Shown one piece after another: positions 17,181-25,827 of a stretch of 64,000 bases of DNA; the stretch's first letter is position 1; every line of letters begins with the position of its first letter. Position numbers and translations under genes: made by a program. The notes beneath the pieces are model-generated. The model had not been told where the DNA came from, made no database searches, and saw only the letters and a list, made by a program, of their open reading frames with translations. The stretch is taken from contig NZ_LR812090.1 of assembly GCF_903772925.1 (NCBI RefSeq), forward strand, positions 3,370,599 to 3,434,598, given 5' to 3'. The DNA is from Alteromonas macleodii. Lineage in GTDB: Bacteria > Pseudomonadota > Gammaproteobacteria > Enterobacterales > Alteromonadaceae.

Positions 17181-18410
17181 ATGAGCAAAGTTTCATTAGA
17201 GAAGGATAAAATCCGAATTTTGTTGTTGGAAGGTGTTCACCAAAGTGCTTTGGAAACACTACAAAACAATGGGTATAGCAACATTGAATTTCTCAAAACC
17301 TCTCTTCCTGAAGATGAGTTAATTGAGAAGATTAAAGACGCCCACTTTGTTGGTATTCGTTCACGCACACAGATTACCGAGAAAGTAGTTGATGCGGCAC
17401 AAAAGCTTGTTGCTATTGGTTGTTTCTGCATTGGTACTAACCAGGTTAACCTTGAAGCTACGCAGCGCCGTGGTATTCCCGTTTTTAACGCGCCTTTTTC
17501 TAATACTCGCTCGGTTGCAGAACTTGTTCTTGGGCAAATTATTCTTTTGCTTCGTCAAGTGCCTAGCAAAAACGCCAAAGCTCACCGCGGTGAATGGGAA
17601 AAGACCGCAGTAGGTTCGTACGAAGCTCGCGGAAAAACCTTAGGTATTATCGGCTATGGCCACATAGGTACACAACTTAGTATTCTAGCTGAGCACCTTG
17701 GTATGCGTGTTCAATTTTTCGATATCGAAGACAAGCTAGTGCTGGGTAACTCAGCTCAGGTGAAGTCGCTTGAAAAGCTACTTAATACCTCTGATGTGGT
17801 ATCACTACACGTTCCCGAAACGCCGCAAACCCAAGATATGATTGGCGAAAAAGAACTGTCTCAAATGAAAAAAGGCAGCATTCTTATTAACGCATCTCGC
17901 GGTACTGTGGTTGATATTGACGCACTGGCTAAGGCGCTGGAAAGTGGCCATCTTAACGGCGCTGCCATCGATGTTTTCCCAGTAGAGCCTAAGTCTAACA
18001 CTGAAGAGTTTGAATCGCCGCTTCGCGCGTTCGACAACGTTATTCTTACGCCACACGTTGGCGGAAGCACGCAGGAAGCGCAAGAGAACATTGGTATTGA
18101 AGTAGCGGGTAAGTTAGCAAAATACAGCGATAACGGCTCTACGTTGTCGGCGGTTAACTTCCCTGAAGTATCACTGCCTGAACACACCGGTCGTTCGCGT
18201 TTGCTTCACGTACACAAAAACCAGCCAGGTATTCTTACGCAAATCAACAAAGCTTTTGCGGAAAAAGACATCAACATTGAAGCTCAGTATCTACAAACTA
18301 ACTCTGAAATTGGTTATGTGGTAGTGGATGTTAAAGAAGATCGCGGCTATGAAGCACTAGCGGAACTTCAGCAAATTGACGGCACTATTAAGACCAGAAT
18401 CCTTCATTAA
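17181..18410 (+). CDS. serA: D-3-phosphoglycerate dehydrogenase
   Basis: 409 residues from ATG 17181 (MSKVSLEKDKIRILLLEGVH), collinear with E. coli SerA (MAKVSLEKDKI...). An in-frame TTG 48 bases upstream would add 16 residues absent from homologues. Motifs are GCFCIGTNQVNLEA, PFSNTRSVAELVLGQ, the NAD-binding GIIGYGHIGTQL, INASRGTVVDID, the catalytic region DVFPVEPKSN...LTPHVGGSTQEAQENIG, and a C-terminal ACT domain (about 330-409) that binds serine for feedback inhibition. It catalyses the first committed step of serine synthesis. Upstream met boxes suggest MetJ control in addition (inference). Confidence 0.96.
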   Translation: MSKVSLEKDKIRILLLEGVHQSALETLQNNGYSNIEFLKTSLPEDELIEKIKDAHFVGIRSRTQITEKVVDAAQKLVAIGCFCIGTNQVNLEATQRRGIPVFNAPFSNTRSVAELVLGQIILLLRQVPSKNAKAHRGEWEKTAVGSYEARGKTLGIIGYGHIGTQLSILAEHLGMRVQFFDIEDKLVLGNSAQVKSLEKLLNTSDVVSLHVPETPQTQDMIGEKELSQMKKGSILINASRGTVVDIDALAKALESGHLNGAAIDVFPVEPKSNTEEFESPLRAFDNVILTPHVGGSTQEAQENIGIEVAGKLAKYSDNGSTLSAVNFPEVSLPEHTGRSRLLHVHKNQPGILTQINKAFAEKDINIEAQYLQTNSEIGYVVVDVKEDRGYEALAELQQIDGTIKTRILH

Positions 18411-18447
18411 ACAAACGTTTAATCAAACGCTTGCTTGATATTTAGTT

Positions 18448-18479
18448 AAAAAAACGCTGCAACAATGCAGCGTTTTTTG
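18448..18479 (+). terminator. Rho-independent terminator of serA
   Basis: AACGCTGC (18453-18460) pairs with GCAGCGTT (18467-18474), flanked by an A-run on the 5' side and six T on the 3' side, so it could work in both directions. It lies 38 bases after the serA stop. Confidence 0.88.
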
Positions 18480-18567
18480 TATCTGTATTTTTGTTTCACT
18501 CAGTAACCCTTTTATTCCGTGCCTGTTCCAACACTACTATGGCGCAGAAAAGAATTACCTAAGCAAA

Positions 18568-18600
18568 ACATTAAAACGCCTCAACGTACAGTTGAGCAGT
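18568..18600 (-). terminator. Candidate terminator of the DUF481 gene
   Basis: CTCAAC (18580-18585) and GTTGAG (18591-18596) form a 6-bp stem. On the minus strand it is followed by GCGTTTTAATGTTTT. It lies about 20 bases after the stop of the minus-strand gene. Confidence 0.4.
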
Positions 18601-18619
18601 CAAGGCGCTTCAGCAAAGT

Positions 18620-19366
18620 TTAGAAGAAGTTGTAAACTAGGCTTACAGCAGTTTCTGTATCAAGTTTTTCTACATCTTCATCAACGTTAGTGTTGTGGTC
18701 AAGTTTGAAAGAAAGACGCATAGAAAGGTTTCCGCTAATGGTAGCAGTAAGAGCAGATTCAGCACGTGACTTCGTGTTGTCAGAACCCACTTCAGTACTC
18801 ACGGTTTGCGTGAATTTAGCAGTGTCAGAAATTTTCCAAGAATACGCTGTTGATGCACGAACAATCATGCTATCAAGATTTTCATCTTCTTGTGTTTCAA
18901 TGAACGAGTAACCAGGACCAATTGAATATTCTAGAGTGTGGCGATCATTCTCTAGCACTTTTTGGTTCCAACCCGCTGCTACCGTTGCTTGATAGTTAAA
19001 GTTGCTAAAGCGGTCGTCTTCATATGATGCGAAGGCAAATAGACGGTTATCAGGGTTTTCTAGCTTATAGTTACCCTGCGCCGAGCCAAAGAATTTTTGT
19101 GCAGATGTGTACTCAACGTCTTCGCCATTATCATCTTCTGTAGTTTCTTTTTTGTATAGACCTTCAAGGGCGTAGTCATTGCTCCAATTTTCTAGCTCTT
19201 GGTGCGCAGTAATACCCGCGCTGATTGAAGTCGTCTCAGTGTTACCTGATGTAGATATGAAGCCAAGCTCCCCTTCCATTGTGAAAGGTTTTACTTCTTT
19301 ACCTTGAGCGAATACGGCAGGAGAAAGAGAAATTGCAATTAAAGATGCAAGCACTTGCTTTTTCAT
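18620..19366 (-). CDS. DUF481 family outer-membrane beta-barrel protein (paralogue 1)
   Basis: 248 residues with a clear signal peptide (MKKQVLASLIAISLSPAVFA). The mature part alternates short beta-strands rich in aromatic and polar residues and ends in VSLVYNFF, a C-terminal aromatic strand typical of BAM-inserted barrels. The opening GELGFISTSGNTETTSISAG and later GPGYSFIET are DUF481 (YdiY-like) features. The function of the family is unknown; salt- or acid-inducible expression has been described for E. coli YdiY. The protein shares the same layout with the gene at 19581, so the two are tandem paralogues. Confidence 0.85.
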   Translation of the reverse strand: MKKQVLASLIAISLSPAVFAQGKEVKPFTMEGELGFISTSGNTETTSISAGITAHQELENWSNDYALEGLYKKETTEDDNGEDVEYTSAQKFFGSAQGNYKLENPDNRLFAFASYEDDRFSNFNYQATVAAGWNQKVLENDRHTLEYSIGPGYSFIETQEDENLDSMIVRASTAYSWKISDTAKFTQTVSTEVGSDNTKSRAESALTATISGNLSMRLSFKLDHNTNVDEDVEKLDTETAVSLVYNFF

Positions 19367-19580
19367 TGAACAATCCTATTGATTATCGGTCCATTCGTTG
19401 TACACGACACCTTTTGAACTACAAGGCGGTACAACACGAGTTTTAAAAGAGGTCTGCTAAATAGCGTTACAAAATAAGCTGACGCTACAAACAATGGTGC
19501 GCAGTGTACATTTTCAACGCTCTCAGTCAATCCACCCGCGGTAAAAAGCCGATATTAAGCCCTAAATTTACACTAATTGA

Positions 19581-20384
19581 CTAAAAAAACTGATAGACCA
19601 ATGCTACAGATGTCTCTGTGCTTAACGCCGCAACATCTTCAGGGGTGTCGGTTTCATGATTTAGTATAAACGACAGCTTCATCGCTAATGAACCGAATAC
19701 ATTTGCTGAAAGCGAGGTTTCAGAGCGGGACTTGGTATTTTCTTCACCGGCCTCAGTGCTTACAAATTGACGTAGTTTGGCACCTGAACTCCAGTGATAT
19801 TTGTACTCTGCTGATGCGCGTACTATTACCCCGTCATTAACAAGGGTATCGCTGTCTTCTTCTGCTTCGATAAAGGTATAACCAGGCCCTACACTATAAC
19901 GAAACTCACTGTCTTCGTTTCGCCAAACCCGCTGAGACCAACCTGCCGCTAATGAAGCTCGGTGCTCATACCCTGTAAATTTATCATCTTCATAATCGCC
20001 GTACATAAAAAGACGGCGTCCAGGGGTAAGTAATTTATAGTCGAATTGCGCGCTGGAAAAAAAGCGCTGTGCGCTTATGTCGCGCTCTGTGGTAGGCGTA
20101 CCGCTTTCTTTATAGAGCAGCTCAGCAAAATAAACACTGCTCCAGTTTTCGGTTTCATGGTCGGCATTCACTGCCGCTTTCACACTTGCAGCAGACGTAT
20201 TACCTGTATTGAGAAGAACACCTAGTTCTCCATCTAATGTAAAACGGGGAATTTCGTCATCGGCGTCAGGAGTAAAATCGGCGTGATAAAGGGTCTCAAT
20301 AAGATCTCTTGCATGTGCTGAGAAACACATACCAATGCAAATAGCACCTACAACTACATGTGGCCGGAAGATTTTTGTGAACAT
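19581..20384 (-). CDS. DUF481 family outer-membrane beta-barrel protein (paralogue 2)
   Basis: 267 residues with an N-terminal signal segment (VVVGAICIGMCFSAHA). Collinear with the neighbour at 18620: GELGVLLNTGNTSAAS, AQRFFSSAQFDYKL, GYEHRASLAAGWSQRV, GPGYTFIEAEEDSDT and a terminal VALVYQFF. The mature N-terminus carries an extra acidic segment (HADFTPDADDEIP) missing in paralogue 1. 214 bases separate the two genes with no hairpin between them that I can see, so separate promoters are possible. The function is unknown; an outer-membrane barrel is inferred from the terminal aromatic strand. Confidence 0.84.
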   Translation of the reverse strand: MFTKIFRPHVVVGAICIGMCFSAHARDLIETLYHADFTPDADDEIPRFTLDGELGVLLNTGNTSAASVKAAVNADHETENWSSVYFAELLYKESGTPTTERDISAQRFFSSAQFDYKLLTPGRRLFMYGDYEDDKFTGYEHRASLAAGWSQRVWRNEDSEFRYSVGPGYTFIEAEEDSDTLVNDGVIVRASAEYKYHWSSGAKLRQFVSTEAGEENTKSRSETSLSANVFGSLAMKLSFILNHETDTPEDVAALSTETSVALVYQFF

Positions 20385-20518
20385 AATCTGATTTTACGTT
20401 GAGCTTTTTAGTTATTAGATTACGTCTAAATGAGACGCTTATAATACCAATCCTCTGGGAAAGCTTTACTGTGTTTTACAGTATATCAGCGCTGTAACAG
20501 CATTGAGGCACTGAAAGC

Positions 20519-21343
20519 TTAGTGAATAAGCGAGACAATTTTTGCTGTTTCTTGTTCAGCATATTCAATTGAATTACTTATCACTTCCATATCGAGACTT
20601 ACTGTATTGGCTATCTCAGGCGTAAAAAGTTCAATGTCAGCATAACTTTCTTTATCAAGTTGACTAAGCGTTATACGACTAGCAAGAGCAAGGACACAAA
20701 TATCAACATCAGAAGCGTACTTAGCTTCTTCGTTCATAAATGATATCGGATAGTACAAACCAATAGGCAAGTGCCACTTTTCCAATATGATACCGCTACA
20801 ATGTGCAAACGTAAAACCGAAGTGGGCTAACTGTTCGATATGTGGCAACTCGCTTTTTTGAGCCTGACGGTAATCGTCATAACGCTTAGGTTCTTTCTTA
20901 GCGATAATGAGCTCACTTAGATTCTGAAGGATTCCCATTACAAAAAACCGTTCAGCGCCACGAATATTAAGTCGCATTGCTAAGCTCTTCGCCACCATGC
21001 CGCAATAAACAGAAGCATGCCAGTGCTTGTCTAAATCAATTAACAATGTATCGAAGTGCTTAAAAGCAGTGGTTGCCGTTTCAGCAATGACTAAATTATA
21101 AAGCGCTTCGCCACCAATTACGTTAATCGCTTTTGTCAAAGACGCGATTTGAGAGGGAAAACGAAAAAGTGAACTGTTGGCTAGCCGTAAAACTTTTGCA
21201 GTCAGAGAAGGATCCGCACTAACTAACACAGCAATATCTTCGATACTAGAACGAGGATCATCTAGGGTTGAACGCAAGCGAACGCATATATCGGGTAACG
21301 TAAACGATTTCGCGGCATACGAAACATACTTATCTAACGGCAT
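20519..21343 (-). CDS. HDOD domain protein
   Basis: 274 residues, essentially one HDOD domain (about 15-215): LRSTLDDPRSSIEDIAVLVSADPSLTAKVLRLANSSLF is the classical opening, with SLTKAINVIGGEALYNLV following. HDOD proteins are degenerate HD-domain proteins used in signalling scaffolds, often with c-di-GMP or chemotaxis pathways. The catalytic HD pair is not present in the expected place, as usual for this family. ATG 21343 is preferred to the TTG immediately before it. It starts 20 bases after the stop of the DUF1289 gene, so the two are likely co-transcribed. Confidence 0.85.
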   Translation of the reverse strand: MPLDKYVSYAAKSFTLPDICVRLRSTLDDPRSSIEDIAVLVSADPSLTAKVLRLANSSLFRFPSQIASLTKAINVIGGEALYNLVIAETATTAFKHFDTLLIDLDKHWHASVYCGMVAKSLAMRLNIRGAERFFVMGILQNLSELIIAKKEPKRYDDYRQAQKSELPHIEQLAHFGFTFAHCSGIILEKWHLPIGLYYPISFMNEEAKYASDVDICVLALASRITLSQLDKESYADIELFTPEIANTVSLDMEVISNSIEYAEQETAKIVSLIH

Positions 21344-21363
21344 CAAAAAATTCTCTAACTTTT

Positions 21364-21654
21364 TTAACTTTTTTCTGGCGGCTCATTGAAAAGAGAAAAC
21401 TGTTCAGTTGACTCTTCACTTTTAAGCTCTTGCACTTTACGTAACTTCGCCATTACTGCTTTTTTACGTCTTACACACGCACTGATTATTTTTCGTTTTG
21501 TCGCGTCATCAACTTTAAGCCAATAGAGGCGTTCATCTCGACTTCTGTAACAGCCTTTACAAAACCCTCTTGGACCAGACTCGCAGACGCCAATACATGG
21601 GCTTGGAATTTCGAAGAATTCAAGCTGTTGGGACTGCGCTTTAGGGTCCTTCAT
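21364..21654 (-). CDS. DUF1289 family protein
   Basis: 96 residues. The core PSPCIGVCESGPRGFCKGCYRSRDE carries four cysteines (C20, C24, C32, C35), the DUF1289 signature, likely a small metal-binding site. The rest is basic (RKIISACVRRKKAVMAKLRK). The C-terminal tail contains QFSLF (residues 85-89) and the N-terminal segment contains QLEFF (10-14), both resembling DNA polymerase sliding-clamp binding pentapeptides. No biochemical function is established for the family. It precedes the HDOD gene by 20 bases in the same orientation. Confidence 0.82.
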   Translation of the reverse strand: MKDPKAQSQQLEFFEIPSPCIGVCESGPRGFCKGCYRSRDERLYWLKVDDATKRKIISACVRRKKAVMAKLRKVQELKSEESTEQFSLFNEPPEKS

Positions 21655-21830
21655 CTCAGGCGTGCCACCTTAATTAATAAGCGTTAAGCGCTGAAGTAGT
21701 CAGCACTTCTTTAAATTAAAACGTATACCCGCAAATCTAGCCACTAGACATTAGCAGTAATATAATACATAAAGTGCACAAATGCGTGAACTCGCCGTGG
21801 CTACATGGCTGTCTTAGCATAGCATGAATA

Positions 21831-22541
21831 TCAATCTACAAGCGTATATTCAATGGTTGACACCACCCTCACTTTCTTTATGTGTGGATGGTGACTGTCG
21901 CGACTAGAAATACTGAACTGCCCTTGGTTGGCGCGTTTAATTTTACCCAATGTACTTTTTGAATCTTTGGCAAACTTTTCCGCCACCTCTCGTGCATTAA
22001 GCGTAGCCTCTTCTATCATTCCAGGCTTAACTTCATTTAAACGAGTAAACACATAATCGGGTTGAGCGCGATAGCTTTGTTCAGATAGGACAATTCCGGT
22101 TTTAATAAGCTCTCCAATCTGCTGCATAAGCTCCCGCACCTTTTCAACCTCATTGGAAAAGACAGTTACAGTTTGAATTGCGCTATAGCGAAATGGCGCT
22201 TTTTCACCACTTCCATACTGCTGTGCTAGCTTGTCATTTATTTCGGGCTTTCCAATAGTAATGCTCTCGGCTGGAATACCTTTTTCTTCTAAAAAGCTAG
22301 CCACTTGAAGGCTATTTTTCTCGATATGGTCATATAGTTGAGGTAGGTCGTTGCCTGCATCGACAAACTGGATAGGCCAAATAACCTGATCAGCAATGTA
22401 TTCTCGCTCTGACAATCCTTTTACGGTTACTACTCTATCCCACGTTTGCATATCGTTCATGGCAGAAGACACCTGAACACCAAGCAAAGACACAGCAACC
22501 ACCATGCCCATCGCCATTACTATCGCCGCACCTATTTTCAT
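21831..22541 (-). CDS. SIMPL domain (DUF541) protein
   Basis: 236 residues from the ATG at 22541, chosen because GGAG lies 6 bases upstream; two further in-frame starts (ATG 22553, TTG 22568) are less well placed. An N-terminal hydrophobic segment (GAAIVMAMGMVVAVSLLGV) acts as signal anchor or signal peptide, so the product faces the periplasm. The body has SIMPL features: WDRVVTVKGLSEREYIADQ near the start, repeated amphipathic helices, and the ending ARARVVSTIEYTLV-like strand (KKVRVVSTIEYTLVD). E. coli YggE of this family lowers oxidative stress by an unknown mechanism. Monocistronic; the RND operon terminator lies upstream. Confidence 0.83.
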   Translation of the reverse strand: MKIGAAIVMAMGMVVAVSLLGVQVSSAMNDMQTWDRVVTVKGLSEREYIADQVIWPIQFVDAGNDLPQLYDHIEKNSLQVASFLEEKGIPAESITIGKPEINDKLAQQYGSGEKAPFRYSAIQTVTVFSNEVEKVRELMQQIGELIKTGIVLSEQSYRAQPDYVFTRLNEVKPGMIEEATLNAREVAEKFAKDSKSTLGKIKRANQGQFSISSRDSHHPHIKKVRVVSTIEYTLVD

Positions 22542-22633
22542 TCGAATCTCCATTCTTTCTGTTTTCAACAGGATACAAGCGAATATAAGCTTTTCGGTTT
22601 CACAAAACGAGATAAAAACTGACCAATGGTGGC

Positions 22634-22662
22634 AAAAAAAAGGCCACTCAAATGAGTGGCCT
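22634..22662 (-). terminator. Rho-independent terminator of the RND efflux operon
   Basis: AGGCCACTCA (22641-22650) pairs perfectly with TGAGTGGCCT (22653-22662). The minus strand continues with seven T. It lies about 42 bases after the stop of the RND permease gene. Confidence 0.88.
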
Positions 22663-22704
22663 AAAGAGCCCCTTAAGAGGGCAACGCTTGGGTAGACGGG
22701 AGAG

Positions 22705-25700
22705 TTAACCTTTACGCTGTATCAGGTAATAAAATACCGGAGTTAAGATAAGTCCAAATACGGTAACACCAATCATGCCTGAGAATACTGCTACACCCAT
22801 GGCTTGACGCATTTCAGAGCCGGCACCGGTTGATACCGCCATTGGCAGTACACCCATGATGAAAGCAATGGACGTCATTAGTATTGGACGAAGACGTAAG
22901 CGACTTGCTTCTTTAATAGCTGAAAGCGCGTCCATCCCCTTGTCTTGTAGCTCTTTTGCAAACTCGACAATAAGAATGGCGTTCTTCGTTGCAAGGCCAA
23001 CCAGTACAATCAAACCTATTTGGGTAAAAATATTGTTGTCGCCGCCATAAACTTGCACACCAATAAGCGCGCTAAGCAAGGTCATGGGAACAATCAATAT
23101 GATTGCCAGTGGCAAACGCAGGCTTTCGTATTGCGCAGCCAGTACTAAGAACACCAAAAGCACAACTAATGGGAATACAAACGCTGATGCATTACCCGCT
23201 AATATTTGCTGATAGGTGATCTCAGTCCACTCGTAAGTCATGCCAAGTGGTAACGTTTCAGCCAATATTTCTTCAATAGCTGCCTTCGCCTGGTCAGACG
23301 AATAGCCTGGCGCTGCTGCACCATTTATTTCAGCGGTGACGTATCCGTTATAGTGCATAACACGGTCAGGGCCTGCACTGTGCTCAATATTCAAGAATGA
23401 GCCAAGCGGGATCATCTCACCTTGTGCATTACGCACTTTAAACTGCGTAATGTTCTCAATATCCTGACGGTATTGGGCATCAGCTTGTACATTTACTTGG
23501 TAAGTTCTACCGAACAAGTTGAAGTCGTTCACGTATAACGAACCTAAGTAGCCCTGCATGGTGGTAAACAAGGTATCGATGTTTACACCTTGGCTTACCG
23601 CTTTTTCACGGTCTACATCTACATCGAGCTGAGGTACAGCAACAGTGAAGCTAGTGAATGCATCGGTAAGCGCTGGGTGTGCCCACGCTTTGCCGATCAC
23701 TTCTTGCGTTACACGCTCAAGTTCTTCAAAGCCTAGGTTCCCTCTGTCTTCGACCTGTAAACGGAAACCACCAATCGTGCCTAACCCCATTACTGGTGGC
23801 GGCGGGAATATTGCCACAAAGGCACCTTTTATAGACCCAAAGTTCTGGTTAAGCTGTGCAGCAATGGCGCCACCAGATAGATCAGGCGTCGTTCTTTTAT
23901 CAAAGTCAGTCAGCGTTGCAAACAACACGCCTGAGCTTGGACTATTGGTAAACCCGTTAATATTCAAGCCAGGGAATGCAATTGCATCTTCAACACCAGG
24001 GTGTTCCATAGCAATACGAGACATTTCACGGATCACTTCTTCAGTTCTGTCTAAGCTGGCTGCATTAGGCAGTTGAGCAAAGGCGACCAAATACTGCTTA
24101 TCTTGCGGCGGAACATAGCCTGTTGGTGTATTGGCAAACTGGAAGTAAGTGAGCCCTAACAGACCCGCGTAAAGCACCATGATAATACTGCTCTTGCGGA
24201 TAAGCCCACCCACAGCACCAGTGTAGCGCTTTGAGTTACGGTCAAAGAAACGGTTAAACGGTGAAAATACAAAGCGGCCAAACACTTTATCCATTAAACG
24301 GGTTAACCAGTCATTCGCTTTACCGTGAGGTTTTAACAGCAATGCAGATAATGCAGGGCTAAGCGTTAACGAGTTAATTGCAGAAATTACCGTAGAGATA
24401 GTAATTGTTAGCGCAAACTGCTTATAGAACTGCCCGGTAAGACCGCTCATGAAAGCAGTAGGTACGAATACCGCAGCAAGTACCAGTGTTGTGGCAATGA
24501 TAGGACCGGTTACTTCTTTCATTGCTTGTACGGTGGCTTCAAACGGCGCTTTGCCTTCAGAGATATTACGCTCTACGTTTTCGACAACAACGATGGCATC
24601 GTCTACAACAATACCAATCGCTAACACTAAGCCAAATAAAGACAGTGCATTAAGCGAGAAGCCCATTAGCTGCATAAAGGCGAACGTTCCCACAAGTGAA
24701 ATAGGCACTGCAACGAGTGGGATAATAGACGCACGCCATGTTTGTAAGAACAGTACAACAACAAGTACAACTAACAATACAGCTTCAAGAAGTGTACTAA
24801 TTACCGCTTCAATCGAACCGCGAACAAATACGGTAGGGTCGTAGGCAATTTCGTATTCAAGGCCTTCAGGGAACGCCTTAGACAGTTCCGCCATACGAGC
24901 GCGAACGTCATCTGAAATTTGGATAGCATTAGAGCCTGGTGCTTGGAAAACCGGCACCGCTGCCGCAGGGTTATTGTTAATAAGTGAACGCAGTGCATAA
25001 AACTCTGAACCTAGTTCGATACGCGCAACGTCTTTAAGACGGGTTATTTCACCATTCTCACCCGACTTAACAATAATATTTTCAAATTCTGCTTCGTCTT
25101 TTAAACGACCACGCACATTGATAAGCAGCTGAAATTCACTGGTGCCTGTTGGCTGCGCACCAAGACTACCTGCCGCAGCCTGCTGGTTCTGATCGGCAAT
25201 AGCCACTGCTACATCACCAGGGTTTAATTGAAGCGCTGCAAGCTTGTTAGGATCTAGCCATACTCGCATGCTGAATTCGCCTGCACCGAAAAGACGTACC
25301 TGCCCTACTCCATTTATTCGAGCTAGTTCATCTTTTACAAACTGGTCGGCATAGTTTGAAAGATACAGCATGTCATAACGATTATCGGGCGACGTTAAAT
25401 GCACCACCATGGTTAAATCTGGTGATGATTTTTCGGTAACCACGCCTAAGCGCTGCACTTCTTGAGGTAAACGTGGCGTAGCGCGATTTACACGATTTTG
25501 TACCAGCGTTGTCGCTTCATCTGGGTCGGTGCCAATCGCAAACGTAACTGTTAAGGTCATGCGGCCGTCGCTGGTAGCTTGAGAAGACATATACAGCATA
25601 TCTTCAACACCGTTAATTTCTTGTTCTAACGGCGTAGCGACTGTTTCAGCAATAACTTCGGGGTTAGCGCCAGGATAATTCGCGGTTACCACAACAGTAG

Positions 25701-25827
25701 GCGGCACCACTTCAGGGTATTCAGTGATGGGCAGTTGCCAAACAGCGATGGCACCGCCGATAAAAATAAGTAGGGAAAGCACGCCCGCAAAAATCGGGCG
25801 GCTAATGAAAAACTGCGAGATATTCAT
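22705..25827 (-). CDS. RND-family multidrug efflux permease, MexF-like
   Basis: 1040 residues, HAE1-type RND transporter. The N-terminus MNISQFFISRPIFAGVLSLL and the blocks EYPEVVPPTVVV, LTSPDNRYDMLYLSNYAD and YDPTVFVRGSIEAVISTLLEAV are nearly identical to P. aeruginosa MexF. The proton-relay aspartate pair is in GIVVDDAIVVVENVERN (TM4). Twelve membrane segments and two large periplasmic loops are expected. It would export drugs or quinolone-like metabolites using the proton gradient as trimers with the adaptor encoded just upstream; its ATG overlaps the adaptor's stop (TAATG). No outer-membrane channel gene follows, so a TolC-type partner must be encoded elsewhere. Confidence 0.94.
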   Translation of the reverse strand: MNISQFFISRPIFAGVLSLLIFIGGAIAVWQLPITEYPEVVPPTVVVTANYPGANPEVIAETVATPLEQEINGVEDMLYMSSQATSDGRMTLTVTFAIGTDPDEATTLVQNRVNRATPRLPQEVQRLGVVTEKSSPDLTMVVHLTSPDNRYDMLYLSNYADQFVKDELARINGVGQVRLFGAGEFSMRVWLDPNKLAALQLNPGDVAVAIADQNQQAAAGSLGAQPTGTSEFQLLINVRGRLKDEAEFENIIVKSGENGEITRLKDVARIELGSEFYALRSLINNNPAAAVPVFQAPGSNAIQISDDVRARMAELSKAFPEGLEYEIAYDPTVFVRGSIEAVISTLLEAVLLVVLVVVLFLQTWRASIIPLVAVPISLVGTFAFMQLMGFSLNALSLFGLVLAIGIVVDDAIVVVENVERNISEGKAPFEATVQAMKEVTGPIIATTLVLAAVFVPTAFMSGLTGQFYKQFALTITISTVISAINSLTLSPALSALLLKPHGKANDWLTRLMDKVFGRFVFSPFNRFFDRNSKRYTGAVGGLIRKSSIIMVLYAGLLGLTYFQFANTPTGYVPPQDKQYLVAFAQLPNAASLDRTEEVIREMSRIAMEHPGVEDAIAFPGLNINGFTNSPSSGVLFATLTDFDKRTTPDLSGGAIAAQLNQNFGSIKGAFVAIFPPPPVMGLGTIGGFRLQVEDRGNLGFEELERVTQEVIGKAWAHPALTDAFTSFTVAVPQLDVDVDREKAVSQGVNIDTLFTTMQGYLGSLYVNDFNLFGRTYQVNVQADAQYRQDIENITQFKVRNAQGEMIPLGSFLNIEHSAGPDRVMHYNGYVTAEINGAAAPGYSSDQAKAAIEEILAETLPLGMTYEWTEITYQQILAGNASAFVFPLVVLLVFLVLAAQYESLRLPLAIILIVPMTLLSALIGVQVYGGDNNIFTQIGLIVLVGLATKNAILIVEFAKELQDKGMDALSAIKEASRLRLRPILMTSIAFIMGVLPMAVSTGAGSEMRQAMGVAVFSGMIGVTVFGLILTPVFYYLIQRKG

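Noticed and set aside
24449..24844. 131-residue plus-strand frame in the RND permease gene
   Set aside because: Ser/Thr-rich mirror of the membrane segments; the permease on the opposite strand explains the region.
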